From positions 3,658,001 through 3,722,000 of the forward strand of contig NZ_CP142208.1 in the NCBI RefSeq assembly GCF_036865545.1: 64,000 bases of DNA, in the 5' to 3' direction. The stretch is from Erwinia sp. E_sp_B01_1 (GTDB lineage Bacteria; Pseudomonadota; Gammaproteobacteria; Enterobacterales; Enterobacteriaceae). Shown here in pieces: positions 11,695 through 21,478 of the stretch. Below the pieces are notes generated by a model. The model worked only from the letters and a program-made list of their open reading frames with translations. It did no database searches and had not been told where the DNA came from. Within the stretch, counting starts at the first letter, position 1. Each line of letters begins with the position of its first letter. A program made the translations under genes and the position numbers.

Positions 11695-12647
11695 GGTGTC
11701 GATCCTAAATTGATCGCGTCTGCAATACGCTTGGCGGTTGAGGGAGGCAATTCGCCCACCACAGTAATTTCCGTATTATCACGTATTTCTGTCTGCACCG
11801 TACGACGCCCAGTGCGCATTAGCTGATGCACACTGTTTTTATCAGCCGCACTGACGTTGATGGAGAAGCTGAACAGGCCATCTGAGTAAAGTCTTGATTC
11901 GACCGGTTTGTTCAGCGAAGGGATTTGTCGGCGACTCTCAGTGACTTGTTTCATACCCGAAGGTAACCAACCCGCCTGCCACTTGAGGGCGGCTTTTCCG
12001 CTTTTGGGCACGGATAATGAAGGTGGCAAAGTCGCTTTTACCAGGCCCTGCATGATGTTACGCACCCCATCATCCACAGCAAAGCTGATCACTCTGTACT
12101 GCTCCAGCGTCTCGCCATCACGGTCCAGTAAATCGATCCTTAGCGGCAACTTCGTCTCGTTATCCAGCCAGACTATGTAGCTGTAACGCGTCCCGTCGCG
12201 GGCCACAATGCGGATAACTTCGCACATTTGGTCGGCAATACGGGTTCGCCCTACAGGCACAAAATCATAGTTTTCTGCCAGCTTGCCGAAGTCTGCATAA
12301 ACCAGAGAAGGAAGAGAATCGACAATATGATCCCCGGCCAGAGTAAATGGCTCCAGACCCGGTTCAAAGTAACTGACTTCGCTCCCTCGCTGAATGATCT
12401 CACGGCGTGGGCCATCCATCTGCAACAGCTGGGCAAACACTTTGTTATCCAGCAGGGCATGACGATAGCGCAGGGACTCGATCCCCAGCCTTGAAACGTT
12501 GATATAGGCAAGTTCATAACTGAGGGACTGGCTGGCCTGCTCCATCTGTTGCAACAGCGCCCCGGAGGTGGTTGTTTCCGCCGGGGCGACACTGGAGTAC
12601 ATCAGGCTGCCAGCCATAAGGCTGACGGCGCACCAAAGTTGCTTCAT
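11691..12647 (-). CDS. rseB: Periplasmic sigma-E regulator RseB
   Basis: Periplasmic protein that binds RseA and protects it from DegS, and senses lipopolysaccharide intermediates. 318 residues, starting with a signal peptide (MKQLWCAVSLMAGSLMYSS, cleavage near PAETT). The MucB/RseB lipoprotein-like large domain precedes a smaller C-terminal domain. The start overlaps the rseA stop by one base. Confidence 0.95.
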   Translation of the reverse strand: MKQLWCAVSLMAGSLMYSSVAPAETTTSGALLQQMEQASQSLSYELAYINVSRLGIESLRYRHALLDNKVFAQLLQMDGPRREIIQRGSEVSYFEPGLEPFTLAGDHIVDSLPSLVYADFGKLAENYDFVPVGRTRIADQMCEVIRIVARDGTRYSYIVWLDNETKLPLRIDLLDRDGETLEQYRVISFAVDDGVRNIMQGLVKATLPPSLSVPKSGKAALKWQAGWLPSGMKQVTESRRQIPSLNKPVESRLYSDGLFSFSINVSAADKNSVHQLMRTGRRTVQTEIRDNTEITVVGELPPSTAKRIADAINLGSTP

Positions 12648-13300
12648 TACTGCTGCTGAATTCCTAACGACTGATTGCCCGGAACCTGAACGGCTGCCTG
12701 CTGATCGGGAGCCTGTTCAAACTGGAGCTGATCGGAATGCAAACGACGCTGCAATTCATAATCCTGCAGCATGGCATTTACGCGACGACGGGAATCCTGC
12801 ACCTGTTGAGTGGCGTTGGTTGTCGTTGTCGCATTTTCAGAAGGCACGCCAAGGCTCACTGGTGAAGCCTGGCCCATCATCGGTAATGTGTTAAAGACCG
12901 GCGAATCAGACTGGGTTTCGCCTGGTTGTGGTTGGTTGTAATGCTGTACACCGACAATCACTGCCAGCGACACACAGGCTGCAACACCAACCTGAGTAAT
13001 CTGTGCCGCCCAGGGACGCACTTTTTGCCAGAATGGCATAGTTTCGTAGCGCTCTGGTTTTGGCTGTGCTTCAGGGATCAGCGGCGATGTATTGTAAACC
13101 GGCTCAAGTTTAATGGCGGCAGCAACGCGCGCGGCAATATCGAAATGCATAACCTGACCGACATCACCACGCAGGGTATCGCGGATCAGGTGATAGCTTT
13201 CCCAATCTTTTTGCAGCATAGCGTCTTCAGACAATGCGGACAAAACTTCATTATCTAAAGTCTCACCATCCATTAAAGCGGAAAGTTGTTCTTTCTGCAT
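12647..13300 (-). CDS. rseA: Anti-sigma-E factor RseA
   Basis: Single-pass membrane anti-sigma factor. 217 residues. The N-terminal cytoplasmic domain (MQKEQLSALMDGETLDNEVL) binds sigma-E; a transmembrane segment lies near residues 103-120 (VGVAACVSLAVIVGVQ). The periplasmic part is the target of DegS and RseB and ends in Gln-rich sequence. It lies 30 bases after rpoE. Confidence 0.96.
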   Translation of the reverse strand: MQKEQLSALMDGETLDNEVLSALSEDAMLQKDWESYHLIRDTLRGDVGQVMHFDIAARVAAAIKLEPVYNTSPLIPEAQPKPERYETMPFWQKVRPWAAQITQVGVAACVSLAVIVGVQHYNQPQPGETQSDSPVFNTLPMMGQASPVSLGVPSENATTTTNATQQVQDSRRRVNAMLQDYELQRRLHSDQLQFEQAPDQQAAVQVPGNQSLGIQQQ

Positions 13301-13330
13301 GCCTCAGTACCCTTCCTGTATGCGCTGTAA

Positions 13331-13906
13331 CTAGCGCTGGATAAGCGGTTGAATTTTATTATCTATTGCTTCTCGTGCGCGGAAAATACGGGAACGAACT
13401 GTCCCCACCGGGCACTCCATGATGGCGGCTATCTCTTCATAGCTTAAACCATCCAGCTCCCTTAGCGTAATCGCCATACGGAGATCTTCCGGAAGCGTTT
13501 CTATGGTACGAAAAACGATTTGTTTCAGTTCTTCAGACAACATTAAGTTCTCAGGGTTCGAAATTTCTTTCAACGCACCGGCACTTTCGAAGTTTTCTGC
13601 GTCGATCGCATCCACATCGCTGGCTGGCGGACGACGCCCCTGAGCAACTAAGTAATTTTTGGCCGTATTGACGGCGATCCTGTAGAGCCAGGTATAAAAA
13701 GCACTGTCACCGCGGAAAGACTCCAGCGCGCGATAGGCTTTTATAAAAGACTCCTGCACTACGTCAGGGACATCTCCTGAAGGAACATAGCGTGAAACCA
13801 GACTCGCCACTTTGTGCTGATAGCGAACCACCAGCAAGTTAAACGCCTTCTGATCTCCCTTCTGTACTCGTTCAACGAGAACCTGATCCGTTAACTGCTC
13901 GCTCAT
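13331..13906 (-). CDS. rpoE: RNA polymerase sigma-E factor
   Basis: Extracytoplasmic-stress sigma factor that controls outer-membrane homeostasis genes. The chosen start (MSEQLTDQVLVERVQKG) gives 191 residues, identical in length to E. coli, and follows a GGGGAG ribosome site. Region 2 (SFIKAYRALESFRGDSAFYT) and region 4 (GLSYEEIAAIMECPVGTVRS) are clear. The frame stays open upstream to 14065 in the leader without a stop, but the sigma-E promoter sits inside that stretch, so the longer form is unlikely. Confidence 0.98.
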   Translation of the reverse strand: MSEQLTDQVLVERVQKGDQKAFNLLVVRYQHKVASLVSRYVPSGDVPDVVQESFIKAYRALESFRGDSAFYTWLYRIAVNTAKNYLVAQGRRPPASDVDAIDAENFESAGALKEISNPENLMLSEELKQIVFRTIETLPEDLRMAITLRELDGLSYEEIAAIMECPVGTVRSRIFRAREAIDNKIQPLIQR

Positions 13907-14369
13907 CCGAGGTAATGTCTCCCCAAATCTGTTTCCACGCATATCTGAACTACCCGCAATAACTCCTGTTTGAGCAAGCATGCGCTTTGAGTGGTCATCA
14001 TGAGTAAAGTTCCGTTGCGTCGTTATATTTGTGATGTCATGACGGAAAGGATAATCAGCGATCATTTTTATGATTTCTGACTGATTAAAGCAGCCACTGC
14101 CCCCTTTACTCTCAGGCCTGTTGGCAAAAGAGTCCCGTCAACGCCGCAGAGTAACGCATGAAGGCCGTTTTTACACCTTTAAATCGTGGGAATCCGGAGC
14201 TGTTCGCCATATTAAACCTTTTCAGATTTTATCTTCAGGGCTTGCCTTAAGCATCACCCCAGAAAACTCTGGCAGGTCACACTCTGTCTGTTAACGACCA
14301 AAATTGCTTTTTTTGTCATCAAATTGAGTGTTATGCTCAGCAAACAACCTGTTTAGTAAATTAAACACA
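13907..14369. other. Divergent region rpoE/nadB
   Basis: 463 bases between the divergent rpoE and nadB start codons. Besides the sigma-E promoter it should hold the upstream rpoE promoters and the nadB promoter. E. coli encodes the RseD leader peptide here; I could not identify a clear equivalent. Confidence 0.5.
13986..14013 (-). promoter_or_regulatory. Sigma-E promoter of rpoE
   Basis: Reading the minus strand: GGAACTT at 14013-14007, sixteen bases, then TCAAA at 13990-13986. This matches the sigma-E consensus (GGAACTT, 16-17, TCAAA/TCTGA) and the known autoregulated rpoE promoter of E. coli. It lies about 80 bases upstream of the rpoE start codon. Confidence 0.9.
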
Positions 14370-15970
14370 ATGACTTCATCCTCCGAGTACAGCTGTGACG
14401 TTCTGATTATCGGTAGCGGCGCTGCAGGATTGACCCTTGCTTTACGCCTGGCTGAAAAGCATCAGGTCACCGTATTAAGTAAGGGACCGGTTAGCGAAGG
14501 ATCAACCTTCTACGCTCAGGGCGGGATTGCCGCCGTATTCGATGAGGCTGACAGCATTGAATCTCATGTAGAAGACACTCTGATTGCAGGCGGCGGGCTT
14601 TGCGATCGCGAGGCGGTTTCGTTTATCGCCAGTAATGCCCGGCATTGCGTACAGTGGCTTATTGATAATGGGATGTTGTTTGACAAAGAAAACCCGGAGG
14701 CTACTGAAGCGCGTTATCATTTGACGCGTGAAGGGGGCACAGCCACCGGAGGATCCTGCACAGCGCCGATGCCACAGGCCGCGCGGTTGAAACTACGCTG
14801 GTCAGCCAGGCATTAAGTCATCCAAATATCCGCATCATTGAACGCAGCAACGCCGTCGATTTGATTGTCTCTGATAAAATAGGGCTTCCTGGCGAACGAC
14901 GTGTGGTTGGCGCTTATATCTGGAATCGCAAACGGGAAAAGGTGGAAACCTGCCGTGCACGCTCGGTGGTTCTGGCTACCGGTGGGGCAGCTAAAGTGTA
15001 TCAGTACACGACCAATCCGGACGTGGCCTCTGGCGATGGGATCGCTATGGCCTGGCGTGCAGGCTGCCGGGTGGCCAACCTCGAGTTCAATCAGTTCCAC
15101 CCGACCTGCCTTTTTCATCCTGATGCACGAAATTTCTTGCTGACTGAAGCCTTACGGGGTGAAGGCGCAATCCTCCGGCGTCCTGATGGCAGCCGTTTCA
15201 TGCCCGATTTCGACGAGCGTGCTGAACTGGCTCCAAGAGATATAGTGGCTCGCGCCATCGATCACGAGATGAAACGTCTCGGGGCCGACTGCATGTATCT
15301 GGATATCAGCCACAAGCCGGCTGATTTTATCCACGCACATTTTCCCATGATTGATGAGAAATTGCAGACGCTGGGTTTTGATCTGACCAAAGAGGCGATC
15401 CCTGTCGTCCCGGCTGCCCACTACACCTGTGGCGGCGTGGTGGTTGACCGGCAGGGACGTACGGATATCCCCGGACTTTATGCCATCGGTGAAGTCAGCT
15501 ATACCGGGCTGCATGGTGCCAATCGCCTGGCTTCTAACTCCCTGCTGGAGTGCCTGGTTTATGGCTGGTCGGCAGCAGAGGATATCCATCTTCATTTGCA
15601 GCAAGCCACCATGCCGGACACATTGCCGCAATGGGATGAAAGCCGGGTGGATGATTCAGACGAACGCGTGGTCATTCAGCATAACTGGCACGAACTGCGA
15701 CTGCTGATGTGGGACTATGTGGGCATCGTCCGCACCACGAAACGGCTTGAACGGGCGCGGCGACGTATCACCATGCTTCAGCAGGAAATCGATGAGTATT
15801 ATGCCAATTTCCGCATCTCTAATAACCTGCTTGAGCTGCGTAATCTGGTGCAGGTGGCCGAGTTGATTGTGCGCTGCGCCATGGAGAGAAAAGAGAGCCG
15901 CGGCCTGCATTTTACGCTCGACTATCCAGAGCAAATTGAGGATCCGCAACCGACCATTCTTAAGCCGTAG
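14370..15970 (+). pseudogene. nadB: L-aspartate oxidase, frameshifted at a G5 run
   Basis: FAD enzyme that oxidises L-aspartate to iminoaspartate, first step of de novo NAD synthesis. The N-terminal FAD motif [19 protein letters not shown] and [14 protein letters not shown] are intact, but after YHLTREGG the frame breaks at GGGGG (14733-14737). Adding one G would restore [12 protein letters not shown] and join the rest ([18 protein letters not shown] onward) to give 533 residues, close to the E. coli 540. Everything else looks like a functional protein with no second lesion. A real frameshift would make the cell depend on nicotinate; an assembly undercall is at least as likely, because another G5 break occurs at 41382. 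Confidence 0.9.
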
Positions 15971-16708
15971 TTAGCGGAAAAGGTAAAATTCGCGGGTGAG
16001 GCTGCAATGCGCTTCAGAATAATTGTGATCTGGCCCACGGATGGTCATACGATCGACAAAGAGTTCGCCTGCTGTCGGCGAGAGTGCCAACAGAACACGA
16101 TTAGGAGGACGCACCTCCGTATCGGAGATATCCGTGCGGTAATGCAGATGCCAGCCCCGCTGTAAGGCCAGCTCAATCAGTTTGTCCCCTGCCGCGGCAG
16201 GCAAGACCACGCAGAAGAAACCCTCTTCGGTGATCAACTCTTCCGCGCAGGCAAGCAGCACATCGTGAGTTAACCCAGAGGTATAGCGGGCGGAAGCACG
16301 CTCCGGGCTGGCACACTCCACGCCGGGGGTAAAATAGGGGGGATTGCTGACGATCAGAGAGTAACGCTGTTTTGCCTTTTCAGACCAGCGACAAATATCA
16401 TCCTGCCAGATATGAATTCGGTCAGCCCAGGGGGAAGCGGCGGCATTTTCCTTCGCCTGGCCAGCAGCCTGCTCATCCAGTTCTACAGCATCGACCTGAA
16501 CGTCCTGCCCGGTCCGCTGTGCGAGCATCAGCGCAATCAGCCCGCTTCCTGTGCCAATATCCAGCACCCGTTGTGCGCTGGCAACCGGCGCCCAGGCCCC
16601 CAGCAAAACGCCGTCGGTCCCCACCTTCATCGCACAGCGATCGTGAGCAATAAAAAACTGCTTAAAGGTGAATCCATTGGCACGCAGAACCGGTTTTTGT
16701 TGAGACAT
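15971..16708 (-). CDS. trmN6: tRNA1(Val) (adenine37-N6)-methyltransferase
   Basis: SAM-dependent methyltransferase (YfiC) that makes m6A37 in tRNA-Val. The start [17 protein letters not shown] gives 245 residues, as in E. coli; an earlier in-frame start adds 32 unsupported residues. Motif [18 protein letters not shown] and catalytic NPPY (SNPPYFTPG) are present. It is convergent with nadB, with adjacent stop codons. Confidence 0.94.
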   Translation of the reverse strand: MSQQKPVLRANGFTFKQFFIAHDRCAMKVGTDGVLLGAWAPVASAQRVLDIGTGSGLIALMLAQRTGQDVQVDAVELDEQAAGQAKENAAASPWADRIHIWQDDICRWSEKAKQRYSLIVSNPPYFTPGVECASPERASARYTSGLTHDVLLACAEELITEEGFFCVVLPAAAGDKLIELALQRGWHLHYRTDISDTEVRPPNRVLLALSPTAGELFVDRMTIRGPDHNYSEAHCSLTREFYLFR

Positions 16709-16840
16709 TTGACTGACCTGAAAGGGAAACGGCGCTAGCATAGGGCAATAAAGAGCTGAGGAAAAGTCATTCAGACCACACAAACAGATGAAGATCATGT
16801 TCAATCTGTCTATAATCAGCGCCCCAAACTGAGGTAGACC

Positions 16841-18169
16841 ATGACTGTAACCACATTTTCCGAACTCGAACTAGATGAAAGCCTGCTGAAAGCCTTGCAG
16901 GAAAAGGGCTATACACGCCCTACGGCTATCCAGGCCGCTGCGATCCCGCCTGCACTGGAGGGTCGTGACGTTCTGGGTTCGGCACCAACCGGTACAGGCA
17001 AAACGGCGGCTTATCTGCTGCCCGTGCTTCAGCATTTGCTCGACTTTCCCCGTAAGAAATCCGGCCCGCCGCGTGTGCTTATCCTGACCCCGACCCGTGA
17101 ACTGGCGATGCAGGTAGCTGACCAGGCACGTGAGCTGGCGAAATATACGCATCTGGATATCGCCACCATCACCGGCGGCGTGGCCTATATGAACCACGCG
17201 GAAGTCTTCAGCGAGAATCAGGACCTGGTGGTAGCCACTACCGGTCGCCTGCTGCAGTACATCAAAGAAGAGAACTTTGACTGCCGCGCGGTTGAATCGC
17301 TGATCCTTGATGAAGCTGACCGTATGCTGGATATGGGCTTTGCCCAGGATATCGAAACCATTGCGGCTGAAACACGCTGGCGCAATCAGACCTTACTGTT
17401 CTCCGCCACGCTGGAAGGCGATGCCATTAAAGACTTCTCTGAACGCCTGCTGAACGAGCCGGAAGAAATTGAAGCTGACCCGGCGCGTCGAGAGCGTAAA
17501 AAAATTCAGCAGTGGTACTACCGTGCTGATGATGTGAAACATAAAACTGCCCTGCTGATCCACATGCTGAAACAGCCTGAAGTAACCCGGTCAGTGGTAT
17601 TTGTTCGCAAGCGCGAGCGTGTGCACGAGCTGTGTGGCTGGTTGCGTGAAGCCGGTATCAATACCAGCTATCTTGAAGGCGAGCTTGAGCAGTTCAAACG
17701 TAATGAAGCGATCAAACGCGTGGTTGAGGGCCGGGTAAACGTGCTGGTGGCTACCGACGTTGCCGCCCGTGGTATTGATATTGATGACGTCAGCCACGTG
17801 TTTAACTTCGACATGCCGCGGACTTCTGATACCTATCTGCACCGTATTGGCCGTACAGGCCGTGCAGGCAAAAAAGGCGTGGCGATCTCGCTGGTTGAAG
17901 CGCACGACAATGTGCTGCTGGGTAAAGTTACCCGTTACATCAAAGAGCCATTGAAATCGCGCACCATTGATGAGCTGCGCCCGACAACTCGTGCGCCCAG
18001 CGAGAAGCTGAGCGGCAAACCGTCGAAGAAAGTGCTGGCTAAACGCCAGGAGAAAAAAGAGAACGAGCAGAAAGAGAGTAAGCCACGCGCGAAAGAGCGT
18101 CATCGTGATACCAAAAATATTGGTAAACGACGCAAGGCGAGCGTGACCAAAACGGACGGTGCTGAATAA
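16841..18169 (+). CDS. srmB: ATP-dependent RNA helicase SrmB
   Basis: DEAD-box helicase for early 50S ribosome assembly. 442 residues: Q motif and motif [16 protein letters not shown], motif [16 protein letters not shown] in [10 protein letters not shown], and motif [15 protein letters not shown], followed by a lysine-rich C-terminal tail. Divergent from trmN6, as in E. coli. Confidence 0.97.
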   Translation: MTVTTFSELELDESLLKALQEKGYTRPTAIQAAAIPPALEGRDVLGSAPTGTGKTAAYLLPVLQHLLDFPRKKSGPPRVLILTPTRELAMQVADQARELAKYTHLDIATITGGVAYMNHAEVFSENQDLVVATTGRLLQYIKEENFDCRAVESLILDEADRMLDMGFAQDIETIAAETRWRNQTLLFSATLEGDAIKDFSERLLNEPEEIEADPARRERKKIQQWYYRADDVKHKTALLIHMLKQPEVTRSVVFVRKRERVHELCGWLREAGINTSYLEGELEQFKRNEAIKRVVEGRVNVLVATDVAARGIDIDDVSHVFNFDMPRTSDTYLHRIGRTGRAGKKGVAISLVEAHDNVLLGKVTRYIKEPLKSRTIDELRPTTRAPSEKLSGKPSKKVLAKRQEKKENEQKESKPRAKERHRDTKNIGKRRKASVTKTDGAE

Positions 18170-18183
18170 TTGCACCGCACTAC

Positions 18184-18213
18184 AAAAAACCGCCTGCATC
18201 AGGCGGTTTTTTT
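18184..18213 (+). terminator. Terminator after srmB
   Basis: ACCGCCTG-CAT-CAGGCGGT hairpin with A-rich left flank and T7 right flank, 15 bases after the srmB stop; it may work on both strands. Confidence 0.9.
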
Positions 18214-18413
18214 ATGCCGATTCTTCAGAAAAGTTAGCCATCTGAAGCTGTTTCGGGTTGAAATACGGGTTTCCTGTAAAATCTAAATTAACCTTCACGC
18301 AACAAATTAATATTTCCTTTTACTTTCATCGCATTGAAGAGAGACAGCGAGTGATGCACTTTTCAACGCTCACTCGTTTATCTCAGGATTTACAGGGCAG
18401 TATTTCACTGCAA

Positions 18414-18797
18414 TCACAGACTTTCAGTAAAGGTACGGGCAATAACATCGCGCTGCTGTTCTGGCGTCAAAGAGTTAAAACGCACAGCGTAGCCTGAAAC
18501 CCTGATAGTCAACTGTGGATATTTTTCAGGATGTTCAACTGCATCCTGCAATGTCTCACGACGAAGGACATTAACGTTAAGATGCTGCCCCCCTTCAACC
18601 CGCACCTGGGGCTGCACTTCCAGTGGAATTTCGCGGTATTCAATCTGACCCAGAGCGCTTACCGGTACAATCTGATCTTCACTGTAACCTTCATGCGCAC
18701 ATACGCAGCGTGCTTCCGCTTTTTCGTCGTCTAACAGCCAGAATGAGTTCAGCAATCCGGCGTTAGCTGCTTTAGTAATTTGAATTCCGGTAATCAT
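18414..18797 (-). CDS. grcA: Autonomous glycyl radical cofactor GrcA
   Basis: Spare glycyl-radical domain (YfiD) that repairs oxygen-damaged pyruvate formate-lyase. The start [16 protein letters not shown] gives 127 residues with a GGAGGC ribosome site. The C-terminal radical motif [20 protein letters not shown] holds the radical glycine. An FNR-like site lies upstream, fitting anaerobic induction known in E. coli. Confidence 0.97.
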   Translation of the reverse strand: MITGIQITKAANAGLLNSFWLLDDEKAEARCVCAHEGYSEDQIVPVSALGQIEYREIPLEVQPQVRVEGGQHLNVNVLRRETLQDAVEHPEKYPQLTIRVSGYAVRFNSLTPEQQRDVIARTFTESL

Positions 18798-18900
18798 GGT
18801 GTTGCCTCCAGGCAGTACGGGCTGATATTCATCAGCGGAAAATAAGCTAAGACTCTTAAAACGTATCTGGCTGGTATAACAGCCCCGAGTCGCCCGTTCT

Positions 18901-18914
18901 TTGACCAGAATCAA
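18901..18914. promoter_or_regulatory. FNR-like box upstream of grcA
   Basis: TTGAC-CAGA-ATCAA on the plus strand (TTGAT-TCTG-GTCAA on the minus strand) matches nine of ten consensus bases of the FNR site TTGAT-N4-ATCAA. It lies about 110 bases upstream of the grcA start, and E. coli yfiD is known to be FNR-controlled. Confidence 0.65.
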
Positions 18915-19078
18915 TAATCGTCTTTCGCCGGAAATACACCCCTGAGCAACTTTATGATTTAGCTCAATTTTAGCTCACCGTGATTTCATATCTTTTCGTC
19001 AAATATCAACAATATTTTAAGTTTTACCCACCACGGATCCGCGTTAAGCTACGTGACACAACTTTAAAGGAGGCGAAT

Positions 19079-19759
19079 ATGGTCAATGCATTGACCTGGC
19101 ACGATGTGCTGGCAGAGGAAAAAGAGAAGCCCTATTTTATCGAAACGCTCACGAAAGTGGCTAACGAACGTGCGTCAGGCAAGACTGTGTATCCGCCTCA
19201 AAAAGATGTCTTCAATGCGTTCCGTCTGACAGAGCTGGGCGATGTAAAGGTCGTTATCCTTGGACAGGATCCCTACCACGGGCCCAATCAGGCTCATGGT
19301 CTGGCATTCTCTGTACTGCCCGGCGTAGCCGTGCCGCCTTCGCTGGTCAATATGTACAAAGAGCTGGTGACGGATATTCCGGGGTTTCAGCGTCCTGCTC
19401 ATGGCTTCCTGGAAAGTTGGGCACGTCAGGGCGTTATGCTGCTGAACACGGTGTTAACTGTCACCGCAGGCAATGCCCACTCTCATGCAAAATTTGGCTG
19501 GGAAACTTTTACCGATCGGGTAATTGCGGCGATCAACGAGCATCGCGAAGGGGTGGTTTTCCTGCTCTGGGGCTCTCACGCGCAGAAGAAAGGCACTATT
19601 ATTGACCGCAATCGCCACCATGTATTACAGGCACCCCACCCTTCCCCTCTTTCTGCCCATCGGGGATTTTTTGGTTGCAGCCATTTTTCACGCACCAATG
19701 AGTTGCTTGAAAAACAGGGCGACAGGCCGATTGACTGGCAGCCGGTATTGCCGGAATAA
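19079..19759 (+). CDS. ung: Uracil-DNA glycosylase
   Basis: Removes uracil from DNA in base-excision repair. The start [18 protein letters not shown] after AAAGGAGG gives 226 residues. The water-activating motif [18 protein letters not shown] and the [17 protein letters not shown] loop are both intact. Confidence 0.97.
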   Translation: MVNALTWHDVLAEEKEKPYFIETLTKVANERASGKTVYPPQKDVFNAFRLTELGDVKVVILGQDPYHGPNQAHGLAFSVLPGVAVPPSLVNMYKELVTDIPGFQRPAHGFLESWARQGVMLLNTVLTVTAGNAHSHAKFGWETFTDRVIAAINEHREGVVFLLWGSHAQKKGTIIDRNRHHVLQAPHPSPLSAHRGFFGCSHFSRTNELLEKQGDRPIDWQPVLPE

Positions 19760-19765
19760 ACGCAT

Positions 19766-19794
19766 AAAAAAAGCACCCTGAGGTGCTTTTTTTA
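19766..19794. terminator. Bidirectional terminator between ung and grpE
   Basis: A7-AGCACC-CTGA-GGTGCT-T7 hairpin between the convergent ung and grpE genes; it can end both transcripts. Confidence 0.9.
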
Positions 19795-19805
19795 TTACCT
19801 GACTG

Positions 19806-20387
19806 TCAGGCTTTGGCTTTCGCTACAGCAACCATCGCCGGACGAAGCAGACGGCCATTCAACGTATAACCACGCTGCATCACCATCATAACGTGGTTAG
19901 GCGCCACATCCTCAGATTCCATCATCGACATCGCCTGATGCAGTTCAGGATTGAAGGGCACGTTCACGTCGCCAATCACTTCCACGCCGAATTTACGCAC
20001 GGCACCCAGCAGGGACTTCAGGGTCAACTCAATCCCTTCAACCATTGAGGTCAGCTCAGGATTGGATTTATCAGCCACTTCCAGTGCGCGCTCAAGGCTG
20101 TCAATCACTGGCAGCAGTTCATTGGTAAACTTTTCCAGCGCAAATTTATGCGCTTTTTCCACGTCCTGTTCTGCACGACGACGGATGTTTTCAATTTCTG
20201 CCTGAGCACGGATTTGCGCTTCACGTACGCCACCCTGAGACTGTGCCAGCTGGACTTCCAGCTCGGCAATACGCTCATCACGCGCATCCACTTCTTCAGC
20301 GGTATCTGCGTCCTGGGTTTGGGCCTGTTCCATCTCGATATCGTCTGAGACTTGCTCGTTTGGGGTGTTCTGCTCTTTACTACTCAT
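19806..20387 (-). CDS. grpE: Nucleotide exchange factor GrpE
   Basis: Cochaperone that drives ADP release from DnaK. The start [16 protein letters not shown] gives 193 residues. An acidic N terminus is followed by a long coiled coil ([20 protein letters not shown]) and the C-terminal beta domain with [21 protein letters not shown] heat-shock promoter precedes it. Confidence 0.97.
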   Translation of the reverse strand: MSSKEQNTPNEQVSDDIEMEQAQTQDADTAEEVDARDERIAELEVQLAQSQGGVREAQIRAQAEIENIRRRAEQDVEKAHKFALEKFTNELLPVIDSLERALEVADKSNPELTSMVEGIELTLKSLLGAVRKFGVEVIGDVNVPFNPELHQAMSMMESEDVAPNHVMMVMQRGYTLNGRLLRPAMVAVAKAKA

Positions 20388-20431
20388 GAATTTCTCCGCG
20401 TTTATGCACATTCATTTCGCTGGTTCGCTTA

Positions 20432-20460
20432 TTATGGGGATCAGAATTGCGGTTTCAAGG
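20432..20460 (-). promoter_or_regulatory. Sigma-32 heat-shock promoter of grpE
   Basis: On the minus strand CCTTGAAA (20460-20453), thirteen bases, then CCCCATAA (20439-20432). This matches the RpoH consensus CTTGAAA / CCCCAT and the known grpE promoter of E. coli, 45 bases upstream of the start codon. Confidence 0.9.
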
Positions 20461-20511
20461 GAACCCGTCACATTGTCTGAGGTAGTTTACCTCATGAGGA
20501 ACGCCAGCATC

Positions 20512-21390
20512 ATGAACAAACATTTCAACTGCATCGGTATTGTAGGCCATCCGCGCCATCCTACCGCGCTGACGACGCACGAGATGCTCTATCGCTGGCT
20601 GACGGCAAAAGGCTATGAGGTGATTATCGAGCAGCAGATTGCACGCGAGCTGAATCTCTCTGATGTCGAAACCGGGTCAATGTCCGAAATCGGACAGCGG
20701 GCCGATCTGGCGGTAGTGGTCGGCGGTGATGGCAACATGCTGGGTGCCGCCCGCGTCCTTGCCCGTTACGATATCAAAGTGATTGGGATAAACCGTGGTA
20801 ACCTGGGCTTTCTGACCGATCTGGATCCGGATAACGCTCAGCAGCAATTAGCCGATGTGCTTGAAGGCAAATATATTACCGAAAGCCGTTTTTTGCTGGA
20901 GGCGCAGGTTTGCCGACAGGGTCGTGAACCCCGTATTGGAACGGCAATCAATGAAGTGGTGCTGCATCCGGGTAAAGTGGCCCATATGATTGAATTTGAA
21001 GTCTATATTGATGAGACGTTTGCCTTTTCCCAACGTTCAGACGGGCTGATCATTTCCACACCTACCGGATCAACAGCCTACTCACTCTCTGCGGGTGGCC
21101 CTATTCTCACGCCTTCGCTGGATGCTATTGCCATAGTGCCTATGTTCCCGCATACCCTCTCTGCCCGCCCTTTGGTGATCAACAGCAGCAGCACTATCCG
21201 CCTGCGTTTTTCCCATATGCGCGGCGATCTGGAAGTGAGTTGCGACAGCCAGATTGCACTACCTATTCAGGAGGGGGAGGATGTCCTGATCCGACGCAAT
21301 GACGATCACCTCAATCTGATTCATCCGCAAAACTATAATTACTTCAATACATTGAGTTCAAAGCTCGCCTGGTCGAAAAAATTGTTTTAA
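20512..21390 (+). CDS. nadK: NAD kinase
   Basis: Phosphorylates NAD to NADP. The start [17 protein letters not shown] gives 292 residues, equal to E. coli; longer in-frame starts run into the grpE promoter. [11 protein letters not shown] (diphosphate-binding GGDG) and [17 protein letters not shown] are intact. Divergent from grpE. Confidence 0.97.
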   Translation: MNKHFNCIGIVGHPRHPTALTTHEMLYRWLTAKGYEVIIEQQIARELNLSDVETGSMSEIGQRADLAVVVGGDGNMLGAARVLARYDIKVIGINRGNLGFLTDLDPDNAQQQLADVLEGKYITESRFLLEAQVCRQGREPRIGTAINEVVLHPGKVAHMIEFEVYIDETFAFSQRSDGLIISTPTGSTAYSLSAGGPILTPSLDAIAIVPMFPHTLSARPLVINSSSTIRLRFSHMRGDLEVSCDSQIALPIQEGEDVLIRRNDDHLNLIHPQNYNYFNTLSSKLAWSKKLF

Positions 21391-21409
21391 TTTCCAGCGC
21401 CAGCTACTT

Positions 21410-21469
21410 TACTGGTTATAAAACCAGTATATACTGTATGAAAAACCATATCTGTGTTTTCATACAGGA
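21410..21469 (+). promoter_or_regulatory. Cluster of LexA boxes at the recN promoter
   Basis: Box 1 at 21410-21429 reads CTG-GTTATAAAAC-CAG with TA flanks; box 2 at 21450-21469 reads CTG-TGTTTTCATA-CAG; between them at 21432-21451 is a weaker CTG-TATGAAAAAC-CAT. All fit the SOS pattern CTG-N10-CAG (the middle one imperfectly). recN of E. coli is likewise controlled by several LexA sites. Confidence 0.85.
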
Positions 21470-21478
21470 ACGTTAATT

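Noticed and set aside
13907..14065. 53-codon N-terminal extension of rpoE
   Set aside because: The sigma-E promoter lies within it and the 191-residue form matches the known protein.
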